Source of the DNA: Brevundimonas naejangsanensis DSM 23858
GTDB lineage: Bacteria > Pseudomonadota > Alphaproteobacteria > Caulobacterales > Caulobacteraceae
NCBI RefSeq assembly: GCF_000421705.1
Contig: NZ_ATXN01000002.1
Span: forward strand, 434,001-498,000
DNA: 64,000 bases
Direction: 5' to 3'
Within the stretch, counting starts at the first letter, position 1. Each line of letters opens with the position of its first letter. The notes beneath the pieces are model-generated. The model saw nothing but the letters and a program-made list of their open reading frames with translations. It searched no databases and was not told the DNA's origin. Below are positions 9,901 to 18,099 of this stretch, piece by piece. The translations under genes were made by a program, and so were the position numbers.

Positions 9901-11202
9901 CGCGGTCAGATCCAGCCGATCTGGGACCTGTTCCTGGGCGGCGCCCAATCGCTGTCCGGTCAGGTGAACGGCCAAGCCACGCTGGCGGGCACGCTGAACG
10001 CGCCCCGACTGAACGGCCGACTGGACATGACGCAGGGCGCCTTCCGCGACAGCGCCTCGGGTCTGCGCCTGGAGAATGTGACTCTCGCCAGCCGTTTCAA
10101 CGACAGCCAGGCCGTGATCGAACAGTTTCAGGCCACCGACGGGCTGAAGGGCGAGGTTTCCGGCAATGGCGATATCGGCCTGCGTCAGGGATCGCCCTCG
10201 ACGTTGCGGCTGGAACTGACGCGCTTCCGCATCATCGACAACGACATCGCCAAGGCCCGCGCCAACGGCCGCCTGACAGCAGTGCGCGGCGCGAACGGCG
10301 ACATTCAACTGACCGGCGACCTGAACATCGACGACGCCGAGATCTCGCCGAACCTGCCCGGCTCCACCGGCATCGTCAAAATGGACGTGGTCGAGATCAA
10401 CCGTCCCGGCGGCGACCCCGTTCAGACCGAGCAGAAGGCGCGAGGCGGTCCCAGGATCGGCCTGAACCTGAACCTGACCGGACGGGAAATCTATGTGCGC
10501 GGTCGCGGTCTGAACGTCGAACTGGCCGCCAATGCGCGGGTACGCGGCACGATCGCCGATCCTCAGTTGTCCGGCACGGCCAATGTGGTGCGCGGCGACT
10601 ATGAGTTCGCGGGCAAGCGTTTCGTCTTTGACGATCGCGGCTCCGTCACCCTGTCGACCGACCCATCGCGGATCCGCCTCAACCTTGAAGCCGTCCGCGA
10701 GGACCCTGCCCTGACCGCCGTGATCAAGGTCACCGGCACGGCCGCAGCGCCCAAGATCGAACTGACCTCGACCCCCGCCCTGCCTCAGGACGAAATTCTG
10801 TCGCAGGTGCTGTTCGGGCGATCCGCAGCCCAACTGTCCCCGTTCGAGGCGGCCCAACTCGCTTCGGCGGTCGCTTCACTCGCGGGCGGCGGCGGCTTCG
10901 ACGTGATCGGCAACCTGCGCGAACTGGCCGGGCTGGATCGTCTGTCTTTCAGCGGCGAGGCGTCCAGCCTGACCGTCGCGGGCGGCCGCTACATCACCGA
11001 CGACATCTATCTAGAGGTCATCGGCGGCGCCGAACGCGGGGCGGCGGTCAGCGTCGAGTGGCAGGTCCGCCGCAACCTCGCCGTAACTTCCAAGTTCGGC
11101 GGCGAAGGCGACACCTCCCTGTCCGTGCGCTGGCGTCGCGAGGGCCCGCGCCCTGGCGGCGACCGGCGCGACCGCAGGCCTAACGCCTCAGCACGGCGCT
11201 GA
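6964..11202 (+). CDS. tamB: TamB translocation/assembly module inner-membrane protein
   Basis: Very large (1412 residues) AsmA/TamB-like protein thought to span the periplasm and to work with TamA in outer-membrane assembly or lipid transport. It starts at a TTG whose last two bases lie in the tamA stop (TTGA). After a short basic cytoplasmic tail there is one membrane anchor (about residues 24-50). A long repetitive beta-rich region rich in Gly, Asp and Leu follows, with recurring LSGQVNGQATLAGTL-like units. The conserved C-terminal TamB domain (about 1080-1400) contains LPQDEILSQVLFGRS and ends in the beta strands SVEWQVRRNLAVTSKFG. The last 20 residues are a basic, disordered tail. Confidence 0.92.
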   Translation: MTDTPPPHETGADVADTPAEKAKRKRTRLQLAAFIAGVVSAGLLALVIVALVGGRMYLVSDPGRELITSFVAGKKISRYGRINVEGLQGDLFNDFRLKRVTVTDEKGVWLEATDVRVDWSYWPLLARRFHATEISAGQIRLLRRPELEAPTEPGGPQAISIDIDRFSANVELMEDFSKEYGRWTLSGDAAIPRKGVKTANVNAYSLNRKGDYLRLAAAFGDKPEDLRVNLRANEAQGGPIAGSLGYSPDQPFSAVAVVNGEVIDVAVQTGQFRPLLVKGTYGDNGAKVSGYADFSGSDLLEPFVERIGRTARFGFAMTPDAKREGYQGVAWRLYADNIESSARGLIRTTDNTAPEGINLELTTPSLSRLVGSPVAGPAAYTGVFKGDAQVWSLQGSASLLNADIASYRATRISGPVNIAANKGRIDVTTDVRAVGGSSAGIIGALLGATPHIQMEGVRMADGAMLLKKVDARGQGLTLTGSGGRSLNGGLNFTGRAELTDLSRIQPGARGAFGGPIRASSARTGAPWVLSFDGRGSRMAIGMEELDRLLGATPRLQLAGSLNDGVVSINTGELTGAAGRAGAKGRIEGSKLRLALDWDARGPFGVGPVAIDGAMSGDGALTGTLAQPRADLRAAFDKVAAGGLILTKADLILSFRKGADASDGRVVLTSGSNYGPARASGNFYLGGPRLRLSDVDVNAGGVTAQGDVALSNNFPSSADLTFTARQGAFLASGEANGRVRLTEGAGDQTAVLDITGRNVRLTGQDWTLRNLSLKGQGTLERLPFTVAADVGGANPVQFNGSGEYSRQGPAQSLTLRGGGRVREIAFTTRAPAVFAINGDGRVARLDLGVGGGVLTGELKQDKQGAAIQADLTNVEMGSLLPDLRGQVTGRVSMQGQGDTLRGSANVDLKQLRSIDAPRGLAVDGTLNADLTGDVLRLRAQAHDGTAVQATADVSLPVETSAAPLRLAIARTRDMSGQVAIRGQIQPIWDLFLGGAQSLSGQVNGQATLAGTLNAPRLNGRLDMTQGAFRDSASGLRLENVTLASRFNDSQAVIEQFQATDGLKGEVSGNGDIGLRQGSPSTLRLELTRFRIIDNDIAKARANGRLTAVRGANGDIQLTGDLNIDDAEISPNLPGSTGIVKMDVVEINRPGGDPVQTEQKARGGPRIGLNLNLTGREIYVRGRGLNVELAANARVRGTIADPQLSGTANVVRGDYEFAGKRFVFDDRGSVTLSTDPSRIRLNLEAVREDPALTAVIKVTGTAAAPKIELTSTPALPQDEILSQVLFGRSAAQLSPFEAAQLASAVASLAGGGGFDVIGNLRELAGLDRLSFSGEASSLTVAGGRYITDDIYLEVIGGAERGAAVSVEWQVRRNLAVTSKFGGEGDTSLSVRWRREGPRPGGDRRDRRPNASARR

Positions 11203-11211
11203 TCTGAGCCA

Positions 11212-11249
11212 GAGCGCGACCCAAACGCCTGGCGCTCGGCGCTATTTTT
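11212..11249 (+). terminator. Probable rho-independent terminator after tamB
   Basis: AGCGC (from 11213) can pair with GCGCT (ending 11243), directly followed by ATTTTTG. An alternative stem is GAGCGC with GCGCTC. It lies just downstream of the tamB stop and runs straight into the SOS box of the next gene. Judged by eye only. Confidence 0.45.
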
Positions 11250-11264
11250 GTTCTTGATTTGTTC
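11250..11264 (+). promoter_or_regulatory. LexA/SOS box upstream of the radical SAM gene
   Basis: GTTCTTGATTTGTTC is an exact match to the alphaproteobacterial LexA operator GTTC-N7-GTTC, with a T-rich spacer as in well-studied sites. It lies 25 bases before ATG 11289, where a repressor would block the promoter. This position also argues against the TTG at 11259 as start, because that codon is inside the box. Confidence 0.65.
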
Positions 11265-11288
11265 TCATCGGTCCCGCATCCTGCGGCC

Positions 11289-12365
11289 ATGAGTAAGGCG
11301 ATCAACGGACGCGGCGCACGCTCCAACGCCTCGGGTCGGTATGAAGCCGATCGGCGCGAGGCTTATGACGACGGCTGGACGGATCAGGACGAGGCGGTTC
11401 CTCCGCTTCGCACGACCCTGTCCCCGGAACGCGCCCGCACCATCATCGCCAAAAATACGAGTCCCGACGTCGGCTTCGATCGCTCCATCAACCCCTATAA
11501 GGGCTGCGAACATGGCTGCATCTACTGCTACGCCCGTCCGTCCCATGCCTGGATGGGCCTATCCCCGGGCCTGGATTTCGAGAGCCGGATCTTCTTCAAG
11601 CCGGACGCCGCGCGTCTGTTGGAACAGGAACTCTCAAAGCCCCGGTACGTCTGTCGGCGCATCCACATAGGGGGCAACACCGACCCCTATCAGCCGGTCG
11701 AGCGCGAAACAGGTTCTACCCGCTCGATCCTTGAGGTGATGCAACGGTTCAACCATCCCTTCAGCATCATCACCAAATCGGTGCTGATCGCGCGCGACGC
11801 CGACATCCTGGGCGATATGGGACGGCGGGGCCTGGCCTCCGCCTTCGTCTCCATCACCACATTGGACCGCAAGCTGGCGCGGGCGATGGAGCCGCGCGCG
11901 TCAACCCCTGCCAAACGGCTGGAGGCGATCAGCCGTCTGACCGACGCGGGCTGCCCGGTCGGCGTCGGCTTCGCTCCCGTCATCCCCGGTCTGAATGATC
12001 ATGAGCTGGAAGCGGTGCTGGAGGCGGCTCAGAAGGCCGGTGCGACCTCGGCCATGTACGTGACCCTGCGCCTGCCGCTCGAAATCAAGGACCTGTTCCG
12101 CGAATGGCTGGCCGACGCCCGCCCTGATCGCGCGGCGCGCGTCATGTCCCTGATCCGCCAGACGCGCGGCGGCAAGGACTATGATCCCGACTGGTCGCAA
12201 CGGATGAAGGGAACCGGCCCCGTCGCCGAACTGATCGCTACGCGCTTCAAGGCGGCGATCAAACGCTATGGACTGGACGCCCCGCGGCAGTCTCTAGACG
12301 TGACCCAGTTCCGCGTCCCGGCCGACGCCCGACCTCAACTGGACCTGTTCGATCTGGCGTCCTGA
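11289..12365 (+). CDS. PA0069-family radical SAM protein (spore photoproduct lyase-like)
   Basis: Radical SAM enzyme of 358 residues, related to SplB-like proteins of unknown substrate. The cluster motif CxxxCxxC is in YKGCEHGCIYCYARP (about residue 75-85). Further family segments are HIGGNTDPYQPVER and a TLDRKLARAMEP region. I use ATG 11289, which gives MSKAINGRGARSN; the upstream TTG lies in the SOS box. The gene ends at base 12365, directly abutting the convergent methyltransferase gene. The SOS box suggests induction by DNA damage, consistent with a nucleic-acid repair role (inference); the reaction is not known. Confidence 0.88.
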   Translation: MSKAINGRGARSNASGRYEADRREAYDDGWTDQDEAVPPLRTTLSPERARTIIAKNTSPDVGFDRSINPYKGCEHGCIYCYARPSHAWMGLSPGLDFESRIFFKPDAARLLEQELSKPRYVCRRIHIGGNTDPYQPVERETGSTRSILEVMQRFNHPFSIITKSVLIARDADILGDMGRRGLASAFVSITTLDRKLARAMEPRASTPAKRLEAISRLTDAGCPVGVGFAPVIPGLNDHELEAVLEAAQKAGATSAMYVTLRLPLEIKDLFREWLADARPDRAARVMSLIRQTRGGKDYDPDWSQRMKGTGPVAELIATRFKAAIKRYGLDAPRQSLDVTQFRVPADARPQLDLFDLAS

Positions 12366-13610
12366 TCAGCGCCGGAAGACGCCGACCAGTTCGATATGAG
12401 TCGACCAGATAAACTGATCGATCGGCGTGACCTTCTCCAGCTGGAAACCGGCGTCGACCAGCACCCGCGCATCGCGGGCGAAAGTCTGGGGATTGCACGA
12501 CACCCCGACAACGACTGAGGCCTTGGTTCCCGGCAATTGCTGCGTCTGCTCCAGTGCGCCTGCGCGCGGCGGATCCAGCACAATGGCTTCGCAGCCCTTG
12601 AGGTCATAGGGCGACAACGGACGGCGGAACAGGTCGCGCGCCTGAGCTTCGATTCCCTTCAAACCCTGAGCCGTGCTCACGCCTGCCTTCAGGGCGGCGA
12701 TGGAAGAAGCAGCAGAATCGGCGGCGGTCACGCTGGCGACATCGGCCAGCGGGAAGGTGAATGTGCCGGCCCCACAGAACAGATCGGCGACTTTCTTGGC
12801 CCCCTTCACCGCCGCGACCGCGCGCGCGACCATCGCAGCTTCCGCAGCGGGCGACGCCTGCAGGAAGGCGCCCGGCGGCAGGGGTACGGAGGCGCGCCCG
12901 AACCGCACGCGCGGCTGGCGCGCCATGACCAGCGTGTCGCCATCCAGACTGAGCCGCGCCAGATCGGCCTCGGCCGCCGCCGCGATGGCCAGCGCCAGTT
13001 GATCACCGTTCAGGCCGCCTGACCGCTTCTCAACGCCGGTCACGTCAACATCCAGACCGCTATCGGTCAGGGTGACATGCAGGGTCGGCGCCGATTTCGG
13101 ATGCCCCAGCAAGGGCGCGGCGACTTTCGCCAGGGCGGGCAGAGCCGCCGTCAGTTGCGGATCCGACAATGGACAGTCGGTCAGTTCGACCACACGCCAC
13201 GACTTGCGCGCCTTGAACCCCAGGATGACCCGCCCGTCCGGCGCCTTGCGCGCGTGCAATGCCAGGCGCCGACGACTGCCCAGCGGCGTGGCCACGGCCG
13301 CCTCGACTTCAGTCTCCAATCCCTCACGCGCCAGCGTCTGGATGACCACCTCGCGCTTCCAAGCCAGATAGGGTTCCTCGGCCCAGTGCTGCAGCGGCGC
13401 CACGCCGCATTCGGCATAGGTCTGCGAGTGGATCGGGCGCCGATCAGGGCTGGCCTCGATCAGGTCGAAGCGCTCGGCCCGGCCGTCCTTGACCTCGGCG
13501 GCGACCACCTCGCCCGGCAAGGCGCCCGTCACGAAGACCGGGCCGTCGGCGGTGTCGGCGATCCCGTCGCCCTGATGGCCCATGCGGGCGATGGTCAGCG
13601 TCTGCATCAT
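12366..13610 (-). CDS. RlmD/RumA-like RNA uracil-5 methyltransferase without a full Fe-S motif
   Basis: SAM-dependent 5-methyluridine methyltransferase of the TrmA/RlmC/RlmD family, 414 residues. An N-terminal TRAM domain (about 1-55) is followed by the central insert and a Rossmann domain with VADLFCGAGTFTFPLA, the LDPPRAG motif and the catalytic Cys in GVSCNPQTFARD. RlmD-type enzymes hold a 4Fe-4S cluster with four cysteines, usually including CGGC. Here that segment reads AECGVAPLQH, so two of the four ligands are missing, while the one in ELTDCPL remains. The start follows an AGAAGG ribosome site. The rRNA or tRNA target is not determined. Confidence 0.85.
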   Translation of the reverse strand: MMQTLTIARMGHQGDGIADTADGPVFVTGALPGEVVAAEVKDGRAERFDLIEASPDRRPIHSQTYAECGVAPLQHWAEEPYLAWKREVVIQTLAREGLETEVEAAVATPLGSRRRLALHARKAPDGRVILGFKARKSWRVVELTDCPLSDPQLTAALPALAKVAAPLLGHPKSAPTLHVTLTDSGLDVDVTGVEKRSGGLNGDQLALAIAAAAEADLARLSLDGDTLVMARQPRVRFGRASVPLPPGAFLQASPAAEAAMVARAVAAVKGAKKVADLFCGAGTFTFPLADVASVTAADSAASSIAALKAGVSTAQGLKGIEAQARDLFRRPLSPYDLKGCEAIVLDPPRAGALEQTQQLPGTKASVVVGVSCNPQTFARDARVLVDAGFQLEKVTPIDQFIWSTHIELVGVFRR

Positions 13611-13764
13611 GCGCGCCTTCTAGCGACATCTGCACGAAAATCGAAACATGAACGAAGATGAACGAGGCGCTCAAAAGCCGTTCAGCTTCGCCGTCCTATC
13701 AATGGCTGCAACAGACGGCGGCCTGATCCGTTCAGGTGCGGCATCCGTCGAAGGAACAGAAACG

Positions 13765-14418
13765 ATGATCGCTCTCATCTCGAAAAAAGCCTCGGCCGCC
13801 GCCATCGCCGCCCTGGCCTGCGCCTCTGCCGCCGCCCTGCCCGGCGTCGCCTCGGCCCAGAGCTACGGCTACGACTATCCGCCTGCCTATGGTTACGGCG
13901 CCAACGGCTACAGCCAGGGAACCTATTACGACCCCTGCGTCCGCGATCAACGTCAGCGCGCCACGACCGGCGGTGTTCTGGGCGCCGCCATCGGCGCCAT
14001 CGCCGGGTCCCAGATGGCCGCGCGCGGCCGCCGCACCGAAGGCAGCGCCCTGGGCGGGGTTCTGGGCGCCGCGATCGGCGCGGGCGTGGGCAACAGCTCG
14101 GCCGCCTGCGACAGCCGCGCTCGCCGCGACGCCGACTACGGCTATCAAGGGACCTATGTCCCGCCGGCCTATGGTTATGACAACCGGGGTTACGACAGCC
14201 GCAGCTATGACAATCGCGCCTATGACCGTCGTTATGACGACCGCCGCGACAGCTATGACTACTATCGGGAGTATCCCGACACCTACGCCTCCACGCCCCG
14301 CGACGCCGATCAGTGCCGCTTGGCCGAGAGCAACATCCGTCTTCCCGACGGTCGTATGGAGACGCGCTACGTGCGCACCTGCATGGACCAATCGGGCCGT
14401 TATCGCGTCGTCGATTAA
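13765..14418 (+). CDS. Exported glycine-zipper 2TM domain protein
   Basis: 217-residue envelope protein starting at the ATG preceded by AAGGA; longer in-frame starts at 13648 lack this. A Sec signal peptide ends near LPGVASAQ. It is followed by a Tyr/Gly-rich stretch and two glycine-zipper segments, TTGGVLGAAIGAIAGSQMA and ALGGVLGAAIGAGVGN, the signature of Rickettsia 17-kDa-antigen-like proteins that sit in the membrane. After them comes a low-complexity region full of Tyr, Asp and Arg (repeated YDNR/YDRR) and a short C-terminal RT-INC-like domain ending TCMDQSGRYRVVD. Four cysteines are present in the mature part. Exact function unknown. Confidence 0.85.
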   Translation: MIALISKKASAAAIAALACASAAALPGVASAQSYGYDYPPAYGYGANGYSQGTYYDPCVRDQRQRATTGGVLGAAIGAIAGSQMAARGRRTEGSALGGVLGAAIGAGVGNSSAACDSRARRDADYGYQGTYVPPAYGYDNRGYDSRSYDNRAYDRRYDDRRDSYDYYREYPDTYASTPRDADQCRLAESNIRLPDGRMETRYVRTCMDQSGRYRVVD

Positions 14419-14450
14419 GTTTCAGCCCCCCTGTCAATCGACGATGTGAA

Positions 14451-14478
14451 GAGGGCCGCCGGCGATCCGGCGGCCCTC
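14451..14478. terminator. Hairpin between convergent genes (likely bidirectional terminator)
   Basis: GAGGGCCGCCGG pairs perfectly over 12 bp with CCGGCGGCCCTC around a CGAT loop. It lies between the convergent glycine-zipper gene and tlyA. T-rich tails are weak on both sides, so termination strength is uncertain. Confidence 0.6.
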
Positions 14479-14490
14479 AAATCGTTTCAG

Positions 14491-15216
14491 TCAGGGCTTT
14501 TGCGCCCAGAGCAGGAACTCGACATTGCCGTCGCCGCCGGTGATCGGACTGTCGGCGACCTCACGCACGCTCCAGCCGCCAGCTTCCAGCCAGTCGCGCA
14601 CGCGGGCCACGGCTGCGGCATGCGCCTCGGGGTCCTTGACCACGCCCTTCTTGCCGACCGCTTTGGGGCCCTCCGCCTCGAATTGAGGCTTCACCAGAGT
14701 AATCAGGTCCGCCCCCGACGCCGCCAGTTCGAGGGCGACGGGCAGCACCTTCAACAGGCTGATGAAGCTGGCGTCGCAGACGATCAGAGACGGCGCGTCG
14801 GTGATGAGCTCAGGCGTCAGGTCGCGGGCGTCCGTCTTTTCCAGATTGGTCACACGGAGATCGGCGGCGACTGTCGGGTGAAGCTGGCCCGTGCCGACAT
14901 CCACGGCGAACACCCGCGCCGCGCCGCGATCCAGACAGACCTCGGTGAAGCCGCCAGTCGAGGCGCCGACGTCGAGCACGACCCGCCCCTCGACCGCGAC
15001 CGGCCACAGGTCCAGCGCTCGCTCCAGCTTCAGCGCGCCGCGTCCGACCCAGCGATGGGCGGCCTCGGCCTCGATGACGGCGTCCTCGGCGACCTTTTCC
15101 GAAGGCTTGGCGACCGCGCGGCCGTCGGCTTTCACCAACCCCGCCTCAATGGCGGCTCGGGCGCGAGCGCGGCTGTCGAAGACGCCCCGCGCGACAAGAA
15201 GCTGGTCGATCCTCAC
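14491..15216 (-). CDS. tlyA: TlyA-family rRNA 2'-O-methyltransferase
   Basis: 241-residue protein with an N-terminal S4 RNA-binding domain (RIDQLLVARGVFDSRARAR, about 1-60) and a FtsJ-like Rossmann methyltransferase domain (LDVGASTGGFTEV). The K-D-K-E catalytic residues appear as Lys in RGALKLE, Asp in VCDASFIS, Lys in LVKPQFE and Glu in NVEFLLW. In mycobacteria TlyA makes 2'-O-methylcytidines in both rRNAs; older annotations call it haemolysin A. It begins 4 bases after the valS stop, so valS-tlyA is a probable operon. Confidence 0.9.
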   Translation of the reverse strand: MRIDQLLVARGVFDSRARARAAIEAGLVKADGRAVAKPSEKVAEDAVIEAEAAHRWVGRGALKLERALDLWPVAVEGRVVLDVGASTGGFTEVCLDRGAARVFAVDVGTGQLHPTVAADLRVTNLEKTDARDLTPELITDAPSLIVCDASFISLLKVLPVALELAASGADLITLVKPQFEAEGPKAVGKKGVVKDPEAHAAAVARVRDWLEAGGWSVREVADSPITGGDGNVEFLLWAQKP

Positions 15217-15220
15217 GCCC

Positions 15221-17968
15221 TTACAGGGATTCCAGCCGCTTCAACGCAGCCTGCAGGCGGGCCTTGCCCTCCTCCGCTTCAGCCAGTTTGGCGCGCTGTT
15301 CATCGACGACTTCCGGCGCCGCACGCGACACGAAGTTGGGGTTGCCCAGCTTCTTATTCACATGGCCGATGTCAGCGTCGAAGGCGGCGATTTCTTTCTC
15401 GAGGCGCGCGCGCTCGGCGGCGAGGTCGATGATGCCCGCCAACGACAGGGCGACCGTCGCCCCGCCCGAAACGAAGGTCACGGCCCCGGCCGGCGCGGCC
15501 TCGGCCACGGCCAACTCGGACACGCGGCCCAGGGTCAGGATCAGGTCGCGGTGGCGCGTGATGCGCTCGGCCGTAGCCGCGTCCGGGGCGACGAAGGCCA
15601 GCGGCGGCTTGGCCGACGGCGGCACGTTCATCTCGGCCCGCAGGGCGCGGATTTCGCCGATCAGATCGACCAGCCAGCCGATCTCTGCCTCGGCCGAGGC
15701 ATCGACAAAGGCATCCGGCAGCACCGGCCAGGTCTCACCCATCAGCAGGCCGTCGCGCGCCGGGCCTTCCCTGCCCAGTTCGGCCCACAGTTCCTCTGTG
15801 ATGTAGGGCATGACCGGGTGCAGCAGCTTCAGCGTCTGGTCGATGGTCCAGGCGGTCATGGCGCGCGTCTCGGCCTTTGCCGCTTCATCAGCGCCGTTGA
15901 ACACCGGCTTGGCCAGTTCCAGATACCAGTCGCAGAAGACGTTCCAGATGAAGCGATACAGGGCGCCCGCCGCATCATCGAAACGACCGCCTTCGATAGC
16001 GTCCGACACCTGACGCTCGGCCTTGGTCAGTTCGCCGCGGATCCAGCGGTTGATCGTCTGCTGCACGCCAGCAGGGTCGAAACCCTCGACGCGACGCGCC
16101 TCGTTCATCTGGCTAAAGCGGGCGGCGTTCCACAGCTTGGTGCCGAAATTGCGATAACCTTCAATGCGCTGTTTCGAAAGTTTGATGTCGCGCGTGCCCG
16201 ACAGGATGGCCATGGTGAAGCGCAGCGGATCGGCGCCCAGTTCGTCGATGATGCCCAGAGGGTCGATGACGTTGCCCTTGGACTTCGACATCTTCTGGCC
16301 CTTCTCGTCGCGGACCAGACCGTTGATGATGATGCGCTTGAACGGGACTTCGCCGTCCATGAAGTGCATCCCCATCATCATCATCCGGGCGACCCAGAAG
16401 AAGATGATGTCCGCCGCCGTGACCAGATCGCTGGTCGGATAGAAGCGCTCCAGATCTTCGGTCTTTTCCGGCCAGCCCATGGTGGAGAAGGGCCACAGGG
16501 CAGAACTGAACCAGGTGTCCAGAACGTCCTCGTCCTGGGTCAGCACGACCTCGGAATCATAGTCGGACAACGCCTGTTCACGGGCGTCCTCTTCCGTTTC
16601 GGCGACGTAGATTTCGCCATTCGGACCGTACCAGGCTGGGATGCGGTGCCCCCACCACAGCTGGCGCGAGATGCACCACGGCTCGATGTTGCGCAGCCAT
16701 TCGAAATAGATCTTCTCATAGCTCTTCGGCTCGAAGACGGTCGCGCCGTGCTCGACCGCCTTCAGGGCGGGCTGGGCCATGACCTTGGCGTCGACGTACC
16801 ACTGGTCCGTCATCCACGGCTCGATGACGACGCCAGAGCGGTCGCCGTGCGGGACCATGTGCCTGGTCTTCTCGATCTCACGCAGCCAGCCCTCTTCCTC
16901 GGCGCGGGCGACGATGGCCTTGCGCGCGGCGAAGCGGTCCATGCCCTCGTATTCTGCGGGCACGTCCGGCGTGTCGGCGGCGGTGATGCGACCGAAGGCG
17001 TCCATGACGTTCAGGGCTTCAAGTCCTGCACGCTTTCCGACCCCGAAGTCATTGAAATCGTGGGCAGGCGTGATCTTCACCGCGCCAGAACCTTTGGTCG
17101 GATCGGCATAGTCGTCGGCGACGATCGGAATGCGACGGCCGGTGATCGGCAGGGTTACGAACCTGCCGACCAGACCCTTGTAACGCTCGTCCTCAGGATG
17201 AACGGCCACGCCGGTGTCGCCCAGCATGGTCTCCGGTCGGGTCGTGGCGACGACGATGAAGTCGCGCGTCTCGAACTCCGTCGCCTTGCCGTCCTCGTCG
17301 AAGGCGACCGGGTGCTGATAGGTCACGCCGTCCGACAGCCTATAGGCGAAGTGCCAATAGGCGCCGTCGACCTCCTTCTGCTCGACCTCAAGGTCGCTGA
17401 TGGCGGTCTGGAAATGCGGGTCCCAGTTCACCAGACGCTTATCGCGATAGATCAGGCCGTCCTTGTGCAACTGGACAAAGACCTTGCGGACAGCGGCGTT
17501 CAGCCCCTCGTCCAGCGTGAAACGTTCGCGCGACCAGTCGCAGGAAGAGCCCAGACGGCGCAGCTGGCGCACGATGGTCCCGCCGGACTCGGCCTTCCAC
17601 TCCCACACCTTCTCGATGAAGGCGTCGCGGCCCAGATCGCGGCGACCGATGTTGCCCTCAGCCGCCAGCTTGCGCTCGACCACCATCTGGGTGGCGATGC
17701 CCGCGTGGTCGGTGCCGGGCAGCCACAGGACGGCCTTGCCCTTCATGCGGTGATAGCGGGCCAGAATGTCCTGAAGCGTGTTGTTCAGGGCGTGGCCGAT
17801 GTGCAGGCTGCCGGTTACGTTCGGCGGCGGAATGACGATTGAATAGGCGTCGGCGGCGCCGTCGGTGGGCTTGGCCGCGCGCGGGGCGAACAGGCCGCTG
17901 TCCTCCCACCGGGCGTAGATGCGCGGCTCGGCGGCCTTGGGTTCGAACGTCTTCTCAAGCATGGTCAT
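15221..17968 (-). CDS. valS: Valyl-tRNA synthetase
   Basis: Class Ia aminoacyl-tRNA synthetase charging tRNA-Val, 915 residues, the usual length. The HIGH motif appears as SLHIGHALNNTLQD near residue 55, and KMSKS as QKMSKSKGNVIDP near residue 560. The editing (CP1) domain lies between them. The C-terminal arm (about 855-915) is a coiled coil rich in Lys, Glu and Ala, typical of ValS. A second start two codons in (MLEK) is equally plausible. It is followed at once by tlyA. Confidence 0.96.
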   Translation of the reverse strand: MTMLEKTFEPKAAEPRIYARWEDSGLFAPRAAKPTDGAADAYSIVIPPPNVTGSLHIGHALNNTLQDILARYHRMKGKAVLWLPGTDHAGIATQMVVERKLAAEGNIGRRDLGRDAFIEKVWEWKAESGGTIVRQLRRLGSSCDWSRERFTLDEGLNAAVRKVFVQLHKDGLIYRDKRLVNWDPHFQTAISDLEVEQKEVDGAYWHFAYRLSDGVTYQHPVAFDEDGKATEFETRDFIVVATTRPETMLGDTGVAVHPEDERYKGLVGRFVTLPITGRRIPIVADDYADPTKGSGAVKITPAHDFNDFGVGKRAGLEALNVMDAFGRITAADTPDVPAEYEGMDRFAARKAIVARAEEEGWLREIEKTRHMVPHGDRSGVVIEPWMTDQWYVDAKVMAQPALKAVEHGATVFEPKSYEKIYFEWLRNIEPWCISRQLWWGHRIPAWYGPNGEIYVAETEEDAREQALSDYDSEVVLTQDEDVLDTWFSSALWPFSTMGWPEKTEDLERFYPTSDLVTAADIIFFWVARMMMMGMHFMDGEVPFKRIIINGLVRDEKGQKMSKSKGNVIDPLGIIDELGADPLRFTMAILSGTRDIKLSKQRIEGYRNFGTKLWNAARFSQMNEARRVEGFDPAGVQQTINRWIRGELTKAERQVSDAIEGGRFDDAAGALYRFIWNVFCDWYLELAKPVFNGADEAAKAETRAMTAWTIDQTLKLLHPVMPYITEELWAELGREGPARDGLLMGETWPVLPDAFVDASAEAEIGWLVDLIGEIRALRAEMNVPPSAKPPLAFVAPDAATAERITRHRDLILTLGRVSELAVAEAAPAGAVTFVSGGATVALSLAGIIDLAAERARLEKEIAAFDADIGHVNKKLGNPNFVSRAAPEVVDEQRAKLAEAEEGKARLQAALKRLESL

Positions 17969-18031
17969 CTCGTTTCCCCGCGGCGTCGCGCGAATGCGCC
18001 GCTGATCGGGGCTGGAATTCTTCGGTAAAGC

Positions 18032-18060
18032 AAAGGGCGGCCCCGCCGGAACCGCCCTTA
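18032..18060 (-). terminator. Rho-independent terminator downstream of the restriction-modification remnant
   Basis: AAGGGCGG (18033-18040) pairs with CCGCCCTT (18052-18059) over an 11-base loop. On the minus strand the stem is followed by TTGCTTT. It lies between the end of the MmeI-like gene and the valS start, insulating the two. Confidence 0.6.
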
Positions 18061-18099
18061 TGTGACTTAATGATCGCCGCAGCCCACGGCTAGGTCAAA

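Noticed and set aside
14891-17842. A 983-codon open frame on the plus strand opposite valS
   Set aside because: It is antisense to an unmistakable ValS. Its composition is that of the complement of GC-rich codons and it has no family motif. Similar long shadows occur opposite tamB, the PPC gene and mreB.
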